Shown: positions 40,701 through 50,721, counted from the stretch's first letter. The stretch is 56,817 nucleotides of DNA from Tritrichomonas foetus (GCA_001839685.1 MLAK01000601.1:37646-94462), one strand, 5' to 3'. The notes: a model not told the origin generated them from the letters alone. Translations and numbers: made by a program.

Positions 40701-43700
40701 ATTTTTCTTTGCAAATGGAGTTCTGAAGTTAGTTGTTGGCGGAACCGATAATAAAGAAGAACCAATTTCTGAAAAATGGTATAATCGTCAACTCGGTAAA
40801 ATTGGAAACATTCAAATCTTTAAGAATTTCTTTGAAAAAGACGAAGTCTTGGAAATGCATAAAGATCCATTACATTATTCTGTTACACCATTTATAAGCT
40901 CCAATAGAATCACAAAAGCTGCATATGAAACGGTTTACACTTTCCCTCGTGACGATGTTGCTTCAACAAGTCTCTTCGGTCGTATTACAGATATTGAAAT
41001 TCATGTTCATAATGCACCACCTGCACCATTATCTATTGTAGATATTTTAGAGATGCGCCGTGATTGTAATAATTTATGTGCTTTCTTTAAGAATATTACG
41101 AATATTGCAGCAAATAAAAATGATAATGAAAATAAAAATGAAGAAATTACGCAATATGCTATATATATACTCGATTTAATTCGTCAGCTATTTATATGGA
41201 GTTTAGAAGCACAAAAACAATTTGATCAAATTAATACCATTCTTGGAGGATTATTTGAACATTCAGAAATACTAAATTCATGTCTCTATTATGCATTTTA
41301 TAATGTTATGAATTGTATTTCTATTCCATCACTCAAAAAAGCCTGGTTTGATGCATTTATTTTGAATACTTGGCTTTGGTCTAAATGTGATTATAATGAA
41401 TTTATGGTAATTATTTATCATTATTCCCATATTCTTATCCTTGAAAATACAGAATTATTTGAAACAGACAATTACTTTTCTTCGCTATTAAATCAAACAA
41501 TGCTTCTTTTCATGCTTGGTGATGATGGAAAACCAGAAACAATTATCACTGAAGTTCCATTACTTAATTCAACATATACAGAAAAAGCAATTTTACATTG
41601 CCAAGAACTATTTTTAATATTTTTGGCTCGAATTGGAACCATTAACCTGACTGATATGGATATTGCTGCTTTATTTGCCCATGTGTCAAATTGGAAGACA
41701 AAGAAAACTTTAATTAAATTATTAAAGTTAGTATTTGACATTTCTGCTAAACTTGTGACAGTTGAAGGCTTTAAAGATGTTTGTATTCCATGTCTTTATA
41801 CTCTCTTAAATTATGAAGACATTGATATTATTAAATATACATTACTAATACTTCCTGAACTTTCAAAGAAGAATAAATTAAATCATTTGATTTTTGCTTC
41901 CCAAAAAATCACCAGTCCTCTTGTTCAACAAAATGTTTTCGATGTGATGCTAAATCATTTCACAGAATCACCCAATCTTTTTGTGATTTTATGCATTTTT
42001 GCTCTTAATTTGAAAGGTGATAATTTTGCTAAATTAGGTGATGCATTTGAAAAAGCTATTAGTGCCAATGTTACACCAGTTACAACACCATTATGGTTTA
42101 TTACACCTTTGTTAATTGCTTTGAACTCTCCACAGCCAGTTATTGAAAAAGCATGTCGATTTATTGCTCATGTACTGATTAAAATTGAGAATTGGAGATT
42201 TGCCAATGAATGTAATAAATTGTTTTCATTTATGATGGCAATTTTTTCACTTATGGACAAATGGAACACTAATATACCATTCTATCTAATTAACTCAATG
42301 GTTAATGTTAAAAATTCTGAGAAAGCCGCATCAATTGCATCGAATTCTATTTTAATATCATTATTCAAAACATGGAATGTCAACTGTCACAAAATACTTC
42401 GTGATCAATTTGAAGGAACTGATTTTATAAGATGGATGGCTCCATTTACAGAAGATGAACATTATGCAAAATATAAAGAAATTGAAAACTTTGAATTCAT
42501 TTTAAATAATATGATTAGTGAAGATATTGCTGCGTATAATATCATTTTTAATATCACACTTGATGATAATACTAATAGTGTTAGTCAAACTTTGGTAAAA
42601 ATATTAAATAGAACATTATCAATGATGGTAAAAGCAACAACATTTAGTGAAAAAGAAATAGGCTTAATTGTATACTTTTCAAGGATTATGAAAATTCATA
42701 AGAAATCAAACTCTGAACCTACTTCACTGTCAGATAAAAATGTTGCTAGCTCTGAAAACTTATTAGATAATGATGCGCCAAATAATTCGAGCAATACTAC
42801 TAATCGAACAATGAATCGATCAAGTAGTATTAATAGTTTAAATAACATTAAAAATAATACAGATCTTACAAATACTATGTATGATGCATATGATATTATT
42901 GAAGAATACAAAGAAATGTTCCAAGGTAGATACACTTCCTGCTTAACAAGCGGTATCGAAGACATAAAAAGGATTGATGATTTTATTCATAAATGTCAAA
43001 TGCTTAGATCCACAGAACAAAGTGAAATTGCTGAATGTCAAATGCGCGCCGAATACAGATGTCATCTTGATAACATTCCCAAAAATATTCGTGATAAAAG
43101 TAATCGCTCAATGTTTGATCAAATTGCCTGTTATGGATTTTCACCATTCAAAGTGAAAAGTATTTTATCTAGTTCAAGACATAACGAACAACCTGAATTT
43201 TCGGAACTTGTTTTTGAACATGCCGCACTTTTAATGTCATTTAACAAGCCCTCTGTTCCAGTGAGCTTCAGACTCAACAAAAAGAATATTGTGATTTATG
43301 CTAATTCTAAAAATAGAATTATTAAACTTAATTCTATTGAATATATTTTGCCAAGATGTTCTGGAAATGGTGCAGAATTCATTTTAAATACAGGAAAAAC
43401 TTATCTTATCAACTTCCAGACAGATTTCATTTTATTTACAAAAGCACTTACACATATTCAATTGCCGAATTGTAAATTTATACTAAAAAGCGAAACAATT
43501 AATGCTCAAAATATTCAAAAACTGTGGGTAAATGGTTTTGTTTCTAATTTTGACTATATTCTTCAACTTAATACATTTGCTGGAAGAAGCTATCGAGATA
43601 AATTAGCATTTCCGATATTCCCTTCAGTATTAAATGAATTTGATGATCTTGAATCAGTGAAAACGGAATTTAATCAATTGAGTTGTAATAAAATTGATTT

Positions 43701-44937
43701 CGATTTGAATATCAGACAAGCATTTTCAAAATCAGAAGTTATTCGAGCTGATTTTTACTTTAGACCAGAATCAATTGACCTCAAAGAAGAAACTGAACAC
43801 AAAGAAGTTCAAGAAAATGAAGAAAGTTGTCAAAATGATGGAAATGTTCAAGAAAATGATAAATTGCCGAAATGGGCCAAATCCAATTTCGAGGTTGTCC
43901 TTAAATTAAGACAAATTTTGGAATCTGATGAAGTAACAAAGAATTTGCATAAATGGATCGATTATGTATTTGTTAAACACTATATTGAACTTGGCTGTTT
44001 TCCAATTTTTAGAAGTGAACATCCACCAAGACAAGTTCTGAAACCAGCGAAAAGCTTCCCTAATAAATTGGAAGCCCTAAATCCAGCAGTACCAGACATA
44101 AAAGCAGCTGTTGGAATTTCTGATGATACAATTTTAACTTTATCTCGCAATGGATCAATAAGTTTAATAAAATTGATTACACTTCCTTCACTCCAAGTTT
44201 ACATGAACCTGGTTGATCAAATTGAAAACTTTAGACCTGACCCGAACTCAATCTTCGGGCACACAAAAGGTCGAATTGTACTCTTTTCAAAAGATAGTAA
44301 TCGTGCATGGTTAATTGGTGATAATAAAGTAATAAGTAATCTTGTGATTTATCCTGAAGTGAATACTATCGCATGTAGTGGAAATGATATATATTATTGT
44401 CCAGATGCCTGTTCAATTGCTTTTGTACCACCAGGCTCAACCCCAATTTCATTTGCACATTTATCAAGTCGTATTTTGAATATAGTAGCCGATGATGTTT
44501 TCCATGTACTTGTTGCAAGTACAAATGATGGATATGTTCATATTTTCAACATTCCTGGTGGAAGACTTGTCAAGAAGGTTCAAATTGGTGATGAAATCAA
44601 TAAAATGATAATTACACCAAAATGGGGAATGATTGTAGTTTTAACTGATCGTGAAATAAATGTTTTTACAATTAATGGTTTACCTGTTCAAAAAATTAAA
44701 ATTTGTGAACCGATTTTGAACTGGTACGCTTATTCAACAAAGCAATCATTTGATCATATTGTTTATGAAAACATTAATAATAAAATTGGCTACTTTAATC
44801 CTGCTGATAAAAATACAACTTTGAAACTTTTCTATGAAACACGTGAACCTTTACCACTGATAACTTTCGATCCAAAAACAAACTGTTTCGTTTTTATTTC
44901 AGAAAGCAAACAAATTAGTTTTGTCCCGCATCCATAG
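37792..44937 (+). CDS. BEACH domain protein (neurobeachin/LYST class)
   Basis: 2381 residues. The order is that of BEACH family proteins. A long N-terminal helical (armadillo-like) region is followed by a concanavalin A-like lectin insert (about 850-1020, with GLTISFLLYID and GGVWNKITICVSF), more helical repeats, and a PH-like domain (about 1800-1895). Then comes the BEACH domain (about 1905-2090), starting WVNGFVSNFDYILQLNTFAG and followed by GRSYRDKLAFPIFPSVL, with LPKWAKSNFEV and RQILESDEVTKNLHKWIDYVF later. WD40-like blades finish the protein (about 2100-2381). These proteins act on the cytosolic side of membranes in vesicle traffic, lysosome size control or autophagy. The BEACH domain is shorter than the usual 280 residues, with its middle replaced by a Glu-rich stretch. 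No signal or membrane segments are seen. Confidence 0.92.
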   Translation: MIKAFFGSKQTTAVPSSYIDLVTFRSKTPINAESLNSNELKLISAIPSLENKDLAKLHKMKTLNDILKITAPKLVYDSQILSTLISKAGSQTSDAYAIIVCYQIFLWLFDQKKSVKETNIELFLNSLIKITIVNNYGVSQLQLIINYLFGEILNIIVNIPNFQWSDQLYKLFISYFKNNLTLDSSNFQNFAVIMKQILGHGSEPLVESCLTLIDNLIVQNASILNSPDNGILVGLIQPHIQALRPISLHILAHLAAKSTTVARNISESFIIIASSFLNVALKQNFHTITIPDDNDPVISEVSSGSQINYQFLDDFEFVPYFTQPPFEFYNNNIPCSNLVTIETKDICKSISICLKGANKEYKKQFETTFLHNIGAISNSGSAAFGELTAAFLLLFDDFASSDSFQDDTIPMLVNTNIFHKLLHVFHEEPLDKCINSFREALLEHIYRFCPNNIHNLLKQIESKKFVYIEFLTRILNHVDWFPLNTLGTNQFYITLMKLSKELQNMNMKDPNSTIIKKARNSLFIFMTNLALDQQASPYYISSQAFSLGYLVLIFESSLTNDVLFTIRNSIAKMKPEHVNQDTFAHVIQFLRNTINSCRTKCHLEKYQILARNIATEISTAIAHNCSFSIYFSQIIIPFLKNIQTFPDETILSSMLRMLTIYATVKNNYELNGSTMNQLYLSINKVNGQNPSVYTENMLFCLLRGCLCTQSDSPFLISTPSVLPLILAAFGQSNKAMHIIELIKNLCEYSDYNKVMCHIGDVDLILLKYICSRNDEKPIVYRGCEFSMHFEKEDIFNTIIPLISLISTAKSNSSDAHYLIEHLVQETDFELCSFLTRLVSKRHEVPRTLFSLGPDLPQFSIDGIVASDLENGLTISFLLYIDRECFKESNSNVSLLSIYDSNNEEFSLYVNQVTLYAKHEGESTKETVHLVKNITGGVWNKITICVSFTQEKVQICNYINDKKLSDSELSPFFFANGVLKLVVGGTDNKEEPISEKWYNRQLGKIGNIQIFKNFFEKDEVLEMHKDPLHYSVTPFISSNRITKAAYETVYTFPRDDVASTSLFGRITDIEIHVHNAPPAPLSIVDILEMRRDCNNLCAFFKNITNIAANKNDNENKNEEITQYAIYILDLIRQLFIWSLEAQKQFDQINTILGGLFEHSEILNSCLYYAFYNVMNCISIPSLKKAWFDAFILNTWLWSKCDYNEFMVIIYHYSHILILENTELFETDNYFSSLLNQTMLLFMLGDDGKPETIITEVPLLNSTYTEKAILHCQELFLIFLARIGTINLTDMDIAALFAHVSNWKTKKTLIKLLKLVFDISAKLVTVEGFKDVCIPCLYTLLNYEDIDIIKYTLLILPELSKKNKLNHLIFASQKITSPLVQQNVFDVMLNHFTESPNLFVILCIFALNLKGDNFAKLGDAFEKAISANVTPVTTPLWFITPLLIALNSPQPVIEKACRFIAHVLIKIENWRFANECNKLFSFMMAIFSLMDKWNTNIPFYLINSMVNVKNSEKAASIASNSILISLFKTWNVNCHKILRDQFEGTDFIRWMAPFTEDEHYAKYKEIENFEFILNNMISEDIAAYNIIFNITLDDNTNSVSQTLVKILNRTLSMMVKATTFSEKEIGLIVYFSRIMKIHKKSNSEPTSLSDKNVASSENLLDNDAPNNSSNTTNRTMNRSSSINSLNNIKNNTDLTNTMYDAYDIIEEYKEMFQGRYTSCLTSGIEDIKRIDDFIHKCQMLRSTEQSEIAECQMRAEYRCHLDNIPKNIRDKSNRSMFDQIACYGFSPFKVKSILSSSRHNEQPEFSELVFEHAALLMSFNKPSVPVSFRLNKKNIVIYANSKNRIIKLNSIEYILPRCSGNGAEFILNTGKTYLINFQTDFILFTKALTHIQLPNCKFILKSETINAQNIQKLWVNGFVSNFDYILQLNTFAGRSYRDKLAFPIFPSVLNEFDDLESVKTEFNQLSCNKIDFDLNIRQAFSKSEVIRADFYFRPESIDLKEETEHKEVQENEESCQNDGNVQENDKLPKWAKSNFEVVLKLRQILESDEVTKNLHKWIDYVFVKHYIELGCFPIFRSEHPPRQVLKPAKSFPNKLEALNPAVPDIKAAVGISDDTILTLSRNGSISLIKLITLPSLQVYMNLVDQIENFRPDPNSIFGHTKGRIVLFSKDSNRAWLIGDNKVISNLVIYPEVNTIACSGNDIYYCPDACSIAFVPPGSTPISFAHLSSRILNIVADDVFHVLVASTNDGYVHIFNIPGGRLVKKVQIGDEINKMIITPKWGMIVVLTDREINVFTINGLPVQKIKICEPILNWYAYSTKQSFDHIVYENINNKIGYFNPADKNTTLKLFYETREPLPLITFDPKTNCFVFISESKQISFVPHP

Positions 44938-45523
44938 AATATCTATTAGATTTTCTAAGCTTAGTTTTTACAATATAAATTTAGTTGTTTAGTTGAATTA
45001 TGTTATTTGTAATTAATGAAGAAAATTAAATCATAAATGGTGAATAAATTAGTCAAATAGCTTGTTATTATAATTTGTTTTATGATAATTTGACTCCAAT
45101 AAACAAATTTTTGTTTTGTTTTTGTTTTGTTTTGATTTTAGATATTGGTTATTGATTTAAATAGGGAATCAAGAATAATTCATTTGTTGTCCCATAGAAT
45201 ATCAATTCGATTTTTTAAATCTATTGATCGGTTTAGTGAAAAATGTCAATAATCTATTTAGAACAATCATTGAAATGAAAAAATTGAAGTGACACTCTCA
45301 TATAAGATTAGTGTTGATCCAAATCAAAGTTGATGCTCTTTTCTGGATAAAATTTTGAGGAAATCCATATTCAAAATGATCTTTTTTTGAATGACTATTC
45401 AAAAAAATTTATACAAGTATTGAATTTCAATTTATGCAACCAAAATTCAATCCCAACCGATCAGTTTAATCGTTATTTTCTCCAGTTTTTGAGAGAAATT
45501 TGAATATCCACAGATAATCAGAA
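44938..45523. other. Intergenic region
   Basis: 586 AT-rich bases between two plus-strand genes. A short TTTTG slippage run lies near 45108-45135. No gene is seen. Confidence 0.5.
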
Positions 45524-48500
45524 ATGAAGTCGTCTCGAGCGATTTCATTGAATATCGACAACGACAATGAAGAAAAAGAGATAGACGACATGATTATTTT
45601 AGTTACTTCGCGAACTCGATCCTCAGTCAAGCCATTAAAAACATCGCGGGAAAAATCCGAAGAAATTACAGGGAGACGCTTTTTATTAGAATTGCGACGA
45701 GTTTTTGATGACGCCGATACCGAAGGGAAAGGATATCTAACGGAAGAACAATGGAACGCATCATCACTTCGACACTATATTCAAGACGGCAAAATGACTG
45801 ACGAAGAATTCCAAAAATACTTCATGCGAATTGATGCGAATGCAGAAGGCCAGCTGAGTTGGAGTAGCCTTGTTCAATATCTGATAAAAGAAATATCTGT
45901 CAATGATCTTCACATTGATAATGAAACAATCAGATTCATTCACAAGCCAAAATTACCAACACCGCCCCGCTCTCTGTGGCACCGTGAAATGATAACCCAT
46001 GCATCGATATGTTATGGAACTGGTGAGTATGTCACAATGAGTCCTGATTCGATTAGATTTTGGAGCCCTTCAGATTTGAGCTTCATCAGAAGTATTACTG
46101 AACCAGGATATTTTTCAAATTTTTGTGTTTTTGATAACCAAAAATTAATCGTTGTGTCATCAACAAAAAGACAACTACTATTTTACGAATTAGAAAGTCT
46201 TACTAAACTTCCTATTGAAATTTCAGCATCACCAACTACTAAGCAAATAAAAACAATGGCAATAAAACAAGCTGAAGATGCTCTTCGTGTTTTGGATTCA
46301 CCACACATGCCACTTGGAAATGTTCCAACTGCTTTGTGTAATGCTGATTCATTAATGAAGCCAAATGATTATAATATTATATTTTTTGTTGGTGATGATT
46401 CTGGAATTATTGAAGTTTATAAACTGAATGTTCCAATGAGAAGACGTGGAACTGATTTTTCTGTAACAAGAATTGGGAGAACAACCCTGCATGATGGGGG
46501 TGTGAATCAAATTGCGCCAATTGACATTTTAAACTGTTATGCATCTTGTTCGATGGATCATACTGTGAAATTTTGGAATTTTCTTGATAGTACTGTGAAA
46601 GACCAAGGTTCTTTTACTGTTTTAAGAACATTTACTGATCATTCACCAATAATTGGTTTTAATTTTTCACCAACACAAAAAGTTATTGTTACTTATGGTG
46701 TTTCAAGAGATGGAACAGTGTGGGGAGTTTCTCCACCAAGAAAACTCTTCAAGCTTGGCGGTCATTATAACACTGTACAAGCTGTAACAGATTTTGTAAC
46801 AACAACGAATGAAAAATATTTATGTACAATGACAAATCGAAAAGAATTTCGATTATGGGATTCGGTAAACTTTAGAATGGTTTATGAATGGACCGATCCA
46901 ACTTTGCAAAGACCAGAAAACCATTATTCTGTAGCTATGTTTGATTATGTTAGGCACTCACTTATTACATGTTCATCATATCCATCAAAATGGGCAGAAG
47001 ATGTTACTTCGAATGTTGATTTATATGAAATTCATACACATTCATATCCAATTGTTGGAATGTTTTATTCAAAAGAATTTGATCAACTACTCACAGTAGA
47101 TTCAATATGTACATTTAAATTATGGAATTTTCGAGAAGGAAAATTAGCATCTCAGAGAAAAGTATTGTGGGATGAAAATATGTCTAATCTTTCAAGTGCT
47201 TGTATTGATTGCTCTAATCGTAGACTCATAACATCAACATTTAATTGTAGAACTTCACTATGGAATTTTAACAGTGGTACAGAAATTCCTATTCTGAATC
47301 TTTTGCCACCAACAAATTTTGTAAATGTAATGAAATGGGTAATTATTGCACCACGTGAATATTTGGTGAGATCATGCTGGGATAAAACAATAATGTTATT
47401 TTCTGAAGTTGAAAAAGGTAACTTTGAACTTTATAGAACTTACAATGGTCATAAAAATGATATTACAGATATTGTTGCTTTTAACAATGGATTGGTTTCT
47501 GGAGATGTTGCTGGGCAAATTTTTGAATGGATACTTGATACAAATACGCCACAAGGAATGTATAAGATTAATTCATCTGTTGAATGCCTTTTGGCAAGTG
47601 GTAATTATTTATTTATTGGTGATGGTGAAGGGAAATTACATGTTTTGACACTTCCTAAACTTTTGCCAATTTTAAGTGTGTCCGCACATGATCTTTCAAA
47701 ACCATATATTTTATCATCAATTGTTATCGATGAAGAAAATCACTTTCTATATACTGCAGATACCTTTGGATATGTTCGAAAATGGAAACTCACACTTGAT
47801 ATATTTTCTATTACTCCTCTAGTAATTAAAAGATGTAGTATTGTTGAAATTACCTCTCTTCTTCTTCTTGAAGATGGACAGTTTCTCGCTACATGTGGTA
47901 CTGACAAAATAATTCGAATGTGGGGTACTGAAAATTTTGAATACTATGGATTTTTCCATGATGACAGTAAATGGACTTTAGGTGATGAAACAACAGTTCT
48001 TCCTGAGCCATACGAATTAGAAAAAACACATTTTGAAAAACCAACAGTAATACCAAATGGTAAGAGTAAAAGAAGCTTCAGATCATTCACAATGAACTCC
48101 AGATCTAATAACCAAAAAATGGCAAATGATCAACAAGCTCAAATAACAGCAAATTCTTCTAAAAGCAACTTTGTTACCCTTTCCAGTAATGTTAGCAATA
48201 AAAACAATCCTAGTAATTCAAAATTTGACATCCAAACTAACCAGCAATTTAATAAAAGTGCTTATCACAGTACTCAAAATAGTTCTTATCACAGTACTCA
48301 AAATAGTGCTTTTAGTAGTGCACAAAATAGCTCCATTAAGTTTTCTCTTAGTAATTCAAATAGTAATGCCAGCTTAAGCTTAAATAACGAAAGTAGTAGT
48401 AAATTAAATAGTAGCCTTAGTATAATGGATAAAAATCTCAGTTTAAATGGAACTATTCCTGAGCAAGACGAAAATACTGAAGAAGAGGCGTTTAGTTTTA

Positions 48501-48853
48501 CTCTAGCTGGAAAATTAATTAATGATTTTATGACAGATCAAGAATATAAGAGAAATAGAATCAATCCGGATACAATTAATATTATTGAAGAAAGGCTTAT
48601 ATCAGCTTTTACATATACGCATCCAAAACAATTACAAACAACTGCTCGACCTCAAGACATTATTTCCAATTATCATACTTTGACAAGTAGGCCCGTATCG
48701 GCAGTCGGTGAACCAAAATCACCAACGACGACAAGTGCAAGAGCTCCTCAATATGTGTCTGCACTTGCTAAACCAATTTTTCGTCCAATAACAAAGAAAA
48801 ATAGAAGAGCAGCATCAACGAATCGTGTTCGACTTAGTGCCAATCTATTTTAG
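45524..48853 (+). CDS. EF-hand and WD40 repeat protein (WDR49/WDR64-like)
   Basis: 1109 residues. An EF-hand pair lies at about 55-125. The first loop begins at Asp65 (DTEGKGYLTEEQ) and the second reads DANAEGQLSWSS. Both lack Glu at loop position 12, so calcium binding is doubtful. From about 145 to 820 run many WD40 blades, e.g. SMDHTVKFWNF, TVDSICTFKLWNF and TCGTDKIIRMWG. The combination of N-terminal EF-hands with a double beta-propeller is that of the WDR49/WDR64/EFCAB8 group, which is found in ciliated eukaryotes. A flagellar or cytoskeletal role is plausible by that association. The C-terminal 290 residues are Ser/Asn/Gln-rich and hold a small repeat (YHSTQNS twice near 48260-48310), ending with basic residues. 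The start codon is the first ATG in the frame. Confidence 0.88.
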   Translation: MKSSRAISLNIDNDNEEKEIDDMIILVTSRTRSSVKPLKTSREKSEEITGRRFLLELRRVFDDADTEGKGYLTEEQWNASSLRHYIQDGKMTDEEFQKYFMRIDANAEGQLSWSSLVQYLIKEISVNDLHIDNETIRFIHKPKLPTPPRSLWHREMITHASICYGTGEYVTMSPDSIRFWSPSDLSFIRSITEPGYFSNFCVFDNQKLIVVSSTKRQLLFYELESLTKLPIEISASPTTKQIKTMAIKQAEDALRVLDSPHMPLGNVPTALCNADSLMKPNDYNIIFFVGDDSGIIEVYKLNVPMRRRGTDFSVTRIGRTTLHDGGVNQIAPIDILNCYASCSMDHTVKFWNFLDSTVKDQGSFTVLRTFTDHSPIIGFNFSPTQKVIVTYGVSRDGTVWGVSPPRKLFKLGGHYNTVQAVTDFVTTTNEKYLCTMTNRKEFRLWDSVNFRMVYEWTDPTLQRPENHYSVAMFDYVRHSLITCSSYPSKWAEDVTSNVDLYEIHTHSYPIVGMFYSKEFDQLLTVDSICTFKLWNFREGKLASQRKVLWDENMSNLSSACIDCSNRRLITSTFNCRTSLWNFNSGTEIPILNLLPPTNFVNVMKWVIIAPREYLVRSCWDKTIMLFSEVEKGNFELYRTYNGHKNDITDIVAFNNGLVSGDVAGQIFEWILDTNTPQGMYKINSSVECLLASGNYLFIGDGEGKLHVLTLPKLLPILSVSAHDLSKPYILSSIVIDEENHFLYTADTFGYVRKWKLTLDIFSITPLVIKRCSIVEITSLLLLEDGQFLATCGTDKIIRMWGTENFEYYGFFHDDSKWTLGDETTVLPEPYELEKTHFEKPTVIPNGKSKRSFRSFTMNSRSNNQKMANDQQAQITANSSKSNFVTLSSNVSNKNNPSNSKFDIQTNQQFNKSAYHSTQNSSYHSTQNSAFSSAQNSSIKFSLSNSNSNASLSLNNESSSKLNSSLSIMDKNLSLNGTIPEQDENTEEEAFSFTLAGKLINDFMTDQEYKRNRINPDTINIIEERLISAFTYTHPKQLQTTARPQDIISNYHTLTSRPVSAVGEPKSPTTTSARAPQYVSALAKPIFRPITKKNRRAASTNRVRLSANLF

Positions 48854-49294
48854 TAAAATGTTTGAAATTTTCTGAATTATTGTTCTGCATAGATTTTATT
48901 ATTTCATTTATAAGATTTATCAATCTAATATAATGAATTGATTCATTGCTTTGTAACCATGGTATCATCTGAATATAAAGCAATAAAAAATAGATTTTTA
49001 ATTTGTGAAGGTGAAAAAAATGTGGCAACTTGTAAATAAGCCAATTTTTATAAAAAATCTGTGAAAAAAAATCTAACAACATTTATATCAACTGAAGAAT
49101 GTGATTGAACTCTGATATTTTCAAAACTAAAAAATAAAACATGAGTGTCAATAATCTTGCAGATTGTCAGATACGGTTGTTACTTTTTGAATGTTGTAAA
49201 ATATTGAATTTTTCTGGCTACTTATTCGGTTATCGGACAAATAAAAAAAACACTTTTTCTGAATTCGCAAAACCCCGCCAAACGAGAAATACCA
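48854..49294. other. Intergenic region
   Basis: 441 bases. Small frames are present on both strands but have no coding character. No gene is seen. Confidence 0.5.
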
Positions 49295-50296
49295 ATGCAA
49301 GATTCGACACTCCCTTTTCCCATAAACGATGCTCAAATGCAATTTCTAGCACCAATTGCCCAAAGCAAAGACAATAAGAAAATCACGCGTCGTAAATTCA
49401 CACAAGAGGAAGACGAAATATTGAAAAATCTGGTTTCAACGTATGGCCCGACCGATTGGGGAACAATTTCAAATCACTTTGTTAATCGTACAGCACGACA
49501 ATGCCGCGACCGTTGGAAGCATTACATCTCGCCCGAAGTTGTCACTGGAAATTGGACGGAAGAAGAAAACCAGCTTCTTCTTCAAAAGCACGAAGAGCAC
49601 GGTTCACAATGGTCAATAATTGCCAAATCGTTTCCAGGTCGAACTGATATTGGTGTCAAAAATCACTACATTTCGCTTTTGTCAAAACGGAACAAGGAAA
49701 CTACAAACAAAACGCACCAGCGTGCAGTTCTGATCCAGCCTACGCAAATTAACCAGGAAATTGGAGATCAAGGACATCTTTCCAATAATAATAATAACGA
49801 AAATAATAATAATGATAACACTTCACTTTTGAATCCACCAAATATACAGCAAAATAATATACAGCCAAGTCTTCAACAAAACATTCATCAAATTAATCAA
49901 TTGACTCAACTGCAGCAACAATTTCAAGCACAGCTGAATCAGCAGCAGCAGCAAATTCAGCAGTTGGCACAAATTGGAATAACTGATGAGATTCCCTCAG
50001 ATGTGGTTCAACAACTACAGGACCACATTGCACAGTTTACTGCTGAGAACCTGCAGCAGCTTCAAGAAACTGTCCAAAAGCATCTCCAAAATGGTGACAC
50101 TCTCCCACAACTGCAAATTCTTCAGCACTTGGCGCAACAAAGCTCGACTCTTCTTGGAATCACCGAAGCGATGAATCAGATTGCAAGCACACAAAATGCT
50201 AATCCTGCCAATATTCATGAAAATAATCCAGATCATGCAAGTCCAACACTGAATCTTGAAAACAAGTCCGATGAGCCAGTACCTGAGGGTATATAA
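49295..50296 (+). CDS. R2R3 Myb protein with Gln-rich tail
   Basis: 333 residues. Two Myb repeats lie at about 30-132. Repeat one runs RRKFTQEEDEILKNLVSTYG to TARQCRDRWKHYISP. Repeat two runs NWTEEENQLLLQKHEEHGSQW to IGVKNHYISLL. The C-terminal 200 residues are Asn-rich and then strongly Gln-rich (about 185-270, with a QQQQQIQQLAQ block), typical of activation or interaction regions. It is the largest of the three Myb proteins here, and its codons are richer in C and G than in the other two, perhaps reflecting higher expression. It is a DNA-binding regulator with unknown targets. The stop codon overlaps TAAA. It is convergent with the IFT80 gene, with a tandem repeat between. Confidence 0.93.
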   Translation: MQDSTLPFPINDAQMQFLAPIAQSKDNKKITRRKFTQEEDEILKNLVSTYGPTDWGTISNHFVNRTARQCRDRWKHYISPEVVTGNWTEEENQLLLQKHEEHGSQWSIIAKSFPGRTDIGVKNHYISLLSKRNKETTNKTHQRAVLIQPTQINQEIGDQGHLSNNNNNENNNNDNTSLLNPPNIQQNNIQPSLQQNIHQINQLTQLQQQFQAQLNQQQQQIQQLAQIGITDEIPSDVVQQLQDHIAQFTAENLQQLQETVQKHLQNGDTLPQLQILQHLAQQSSTLLGITEAMNQIASTQNANPANIHENNPDHASPTLNLENKSDEPVPEGI

Positions 50297-50480
50297 AAAG
50301 ATGTATTGTAATAAACATGTTTATAATTTATTTGAATAAAAAAATGTTTTACCACACTATATATTTCCTTTTTTCTCATACACTTAATCATTATAATGAT
50401 ATAACCTATTTACAAAATCTTCATATTACTGACTTCCCGAAGTTATTTAATTCATGCCACTTCTATTATCAGCAAAATAT

Positions 50481-50721
50481 TGAATAGATTCTCTTAAATG
50501 AATAGATTCTCTTAAATGAATAGATTCTCTTAAATGAATAGATTCTCTTAAATGAATAGATTCTCTTAAATGAATAGATTCTCTTAAATGAATAGATTCT
50601 CTTAAATGAATAGATTCTCTTAAATGAATAGATTCTCTTAAATGAATAGANTTATAAATGAGATGTGTATAAGAGACAGAATGAATAGATTCTCTTAAAT
50701 GAATAGATTCTCTTAAATGAA
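50481..50721. repeat. 18-bp tandem repeat (minisatellite)
   Basis: TGAATAGATTCTCTTAAA repeats perfectly nine times from 50481 to 50642, then a partial copy meets an N at 50651. After an unrelated 29 bases (50651-50679), two more full copies and a partial one follow (50682-50721). The identity of the copies indicates recent expansion, or false expansion by the assembler. Confidence 0.95.
50661..50679 (+). other. Tn5/Nextera mosaic-end adaptor contamination
   Basis: AGATGTGTATAAGAGACAG is exactly the 19-base mosaic end used in transposase-based sequencing libraries. It interrupts the tandem repeat next to an N base. It is an artefact rather than a Tn5 insertion: there is no transposase, only one end, and no 9-bp target duplication. 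Confidence 0.95.

Noticed and set aside
50661..50679. Real Tn5/IS50 insertion
   Set aside because: Only one 19-base end is present, with no transposase and no target duplication. Library adaptor is the simpler explanation.
50481..50721. CRISPR array
   Set aside because: The repeats are directly adjacent with no spacers, in a eukaryotic genome with no cas genes.
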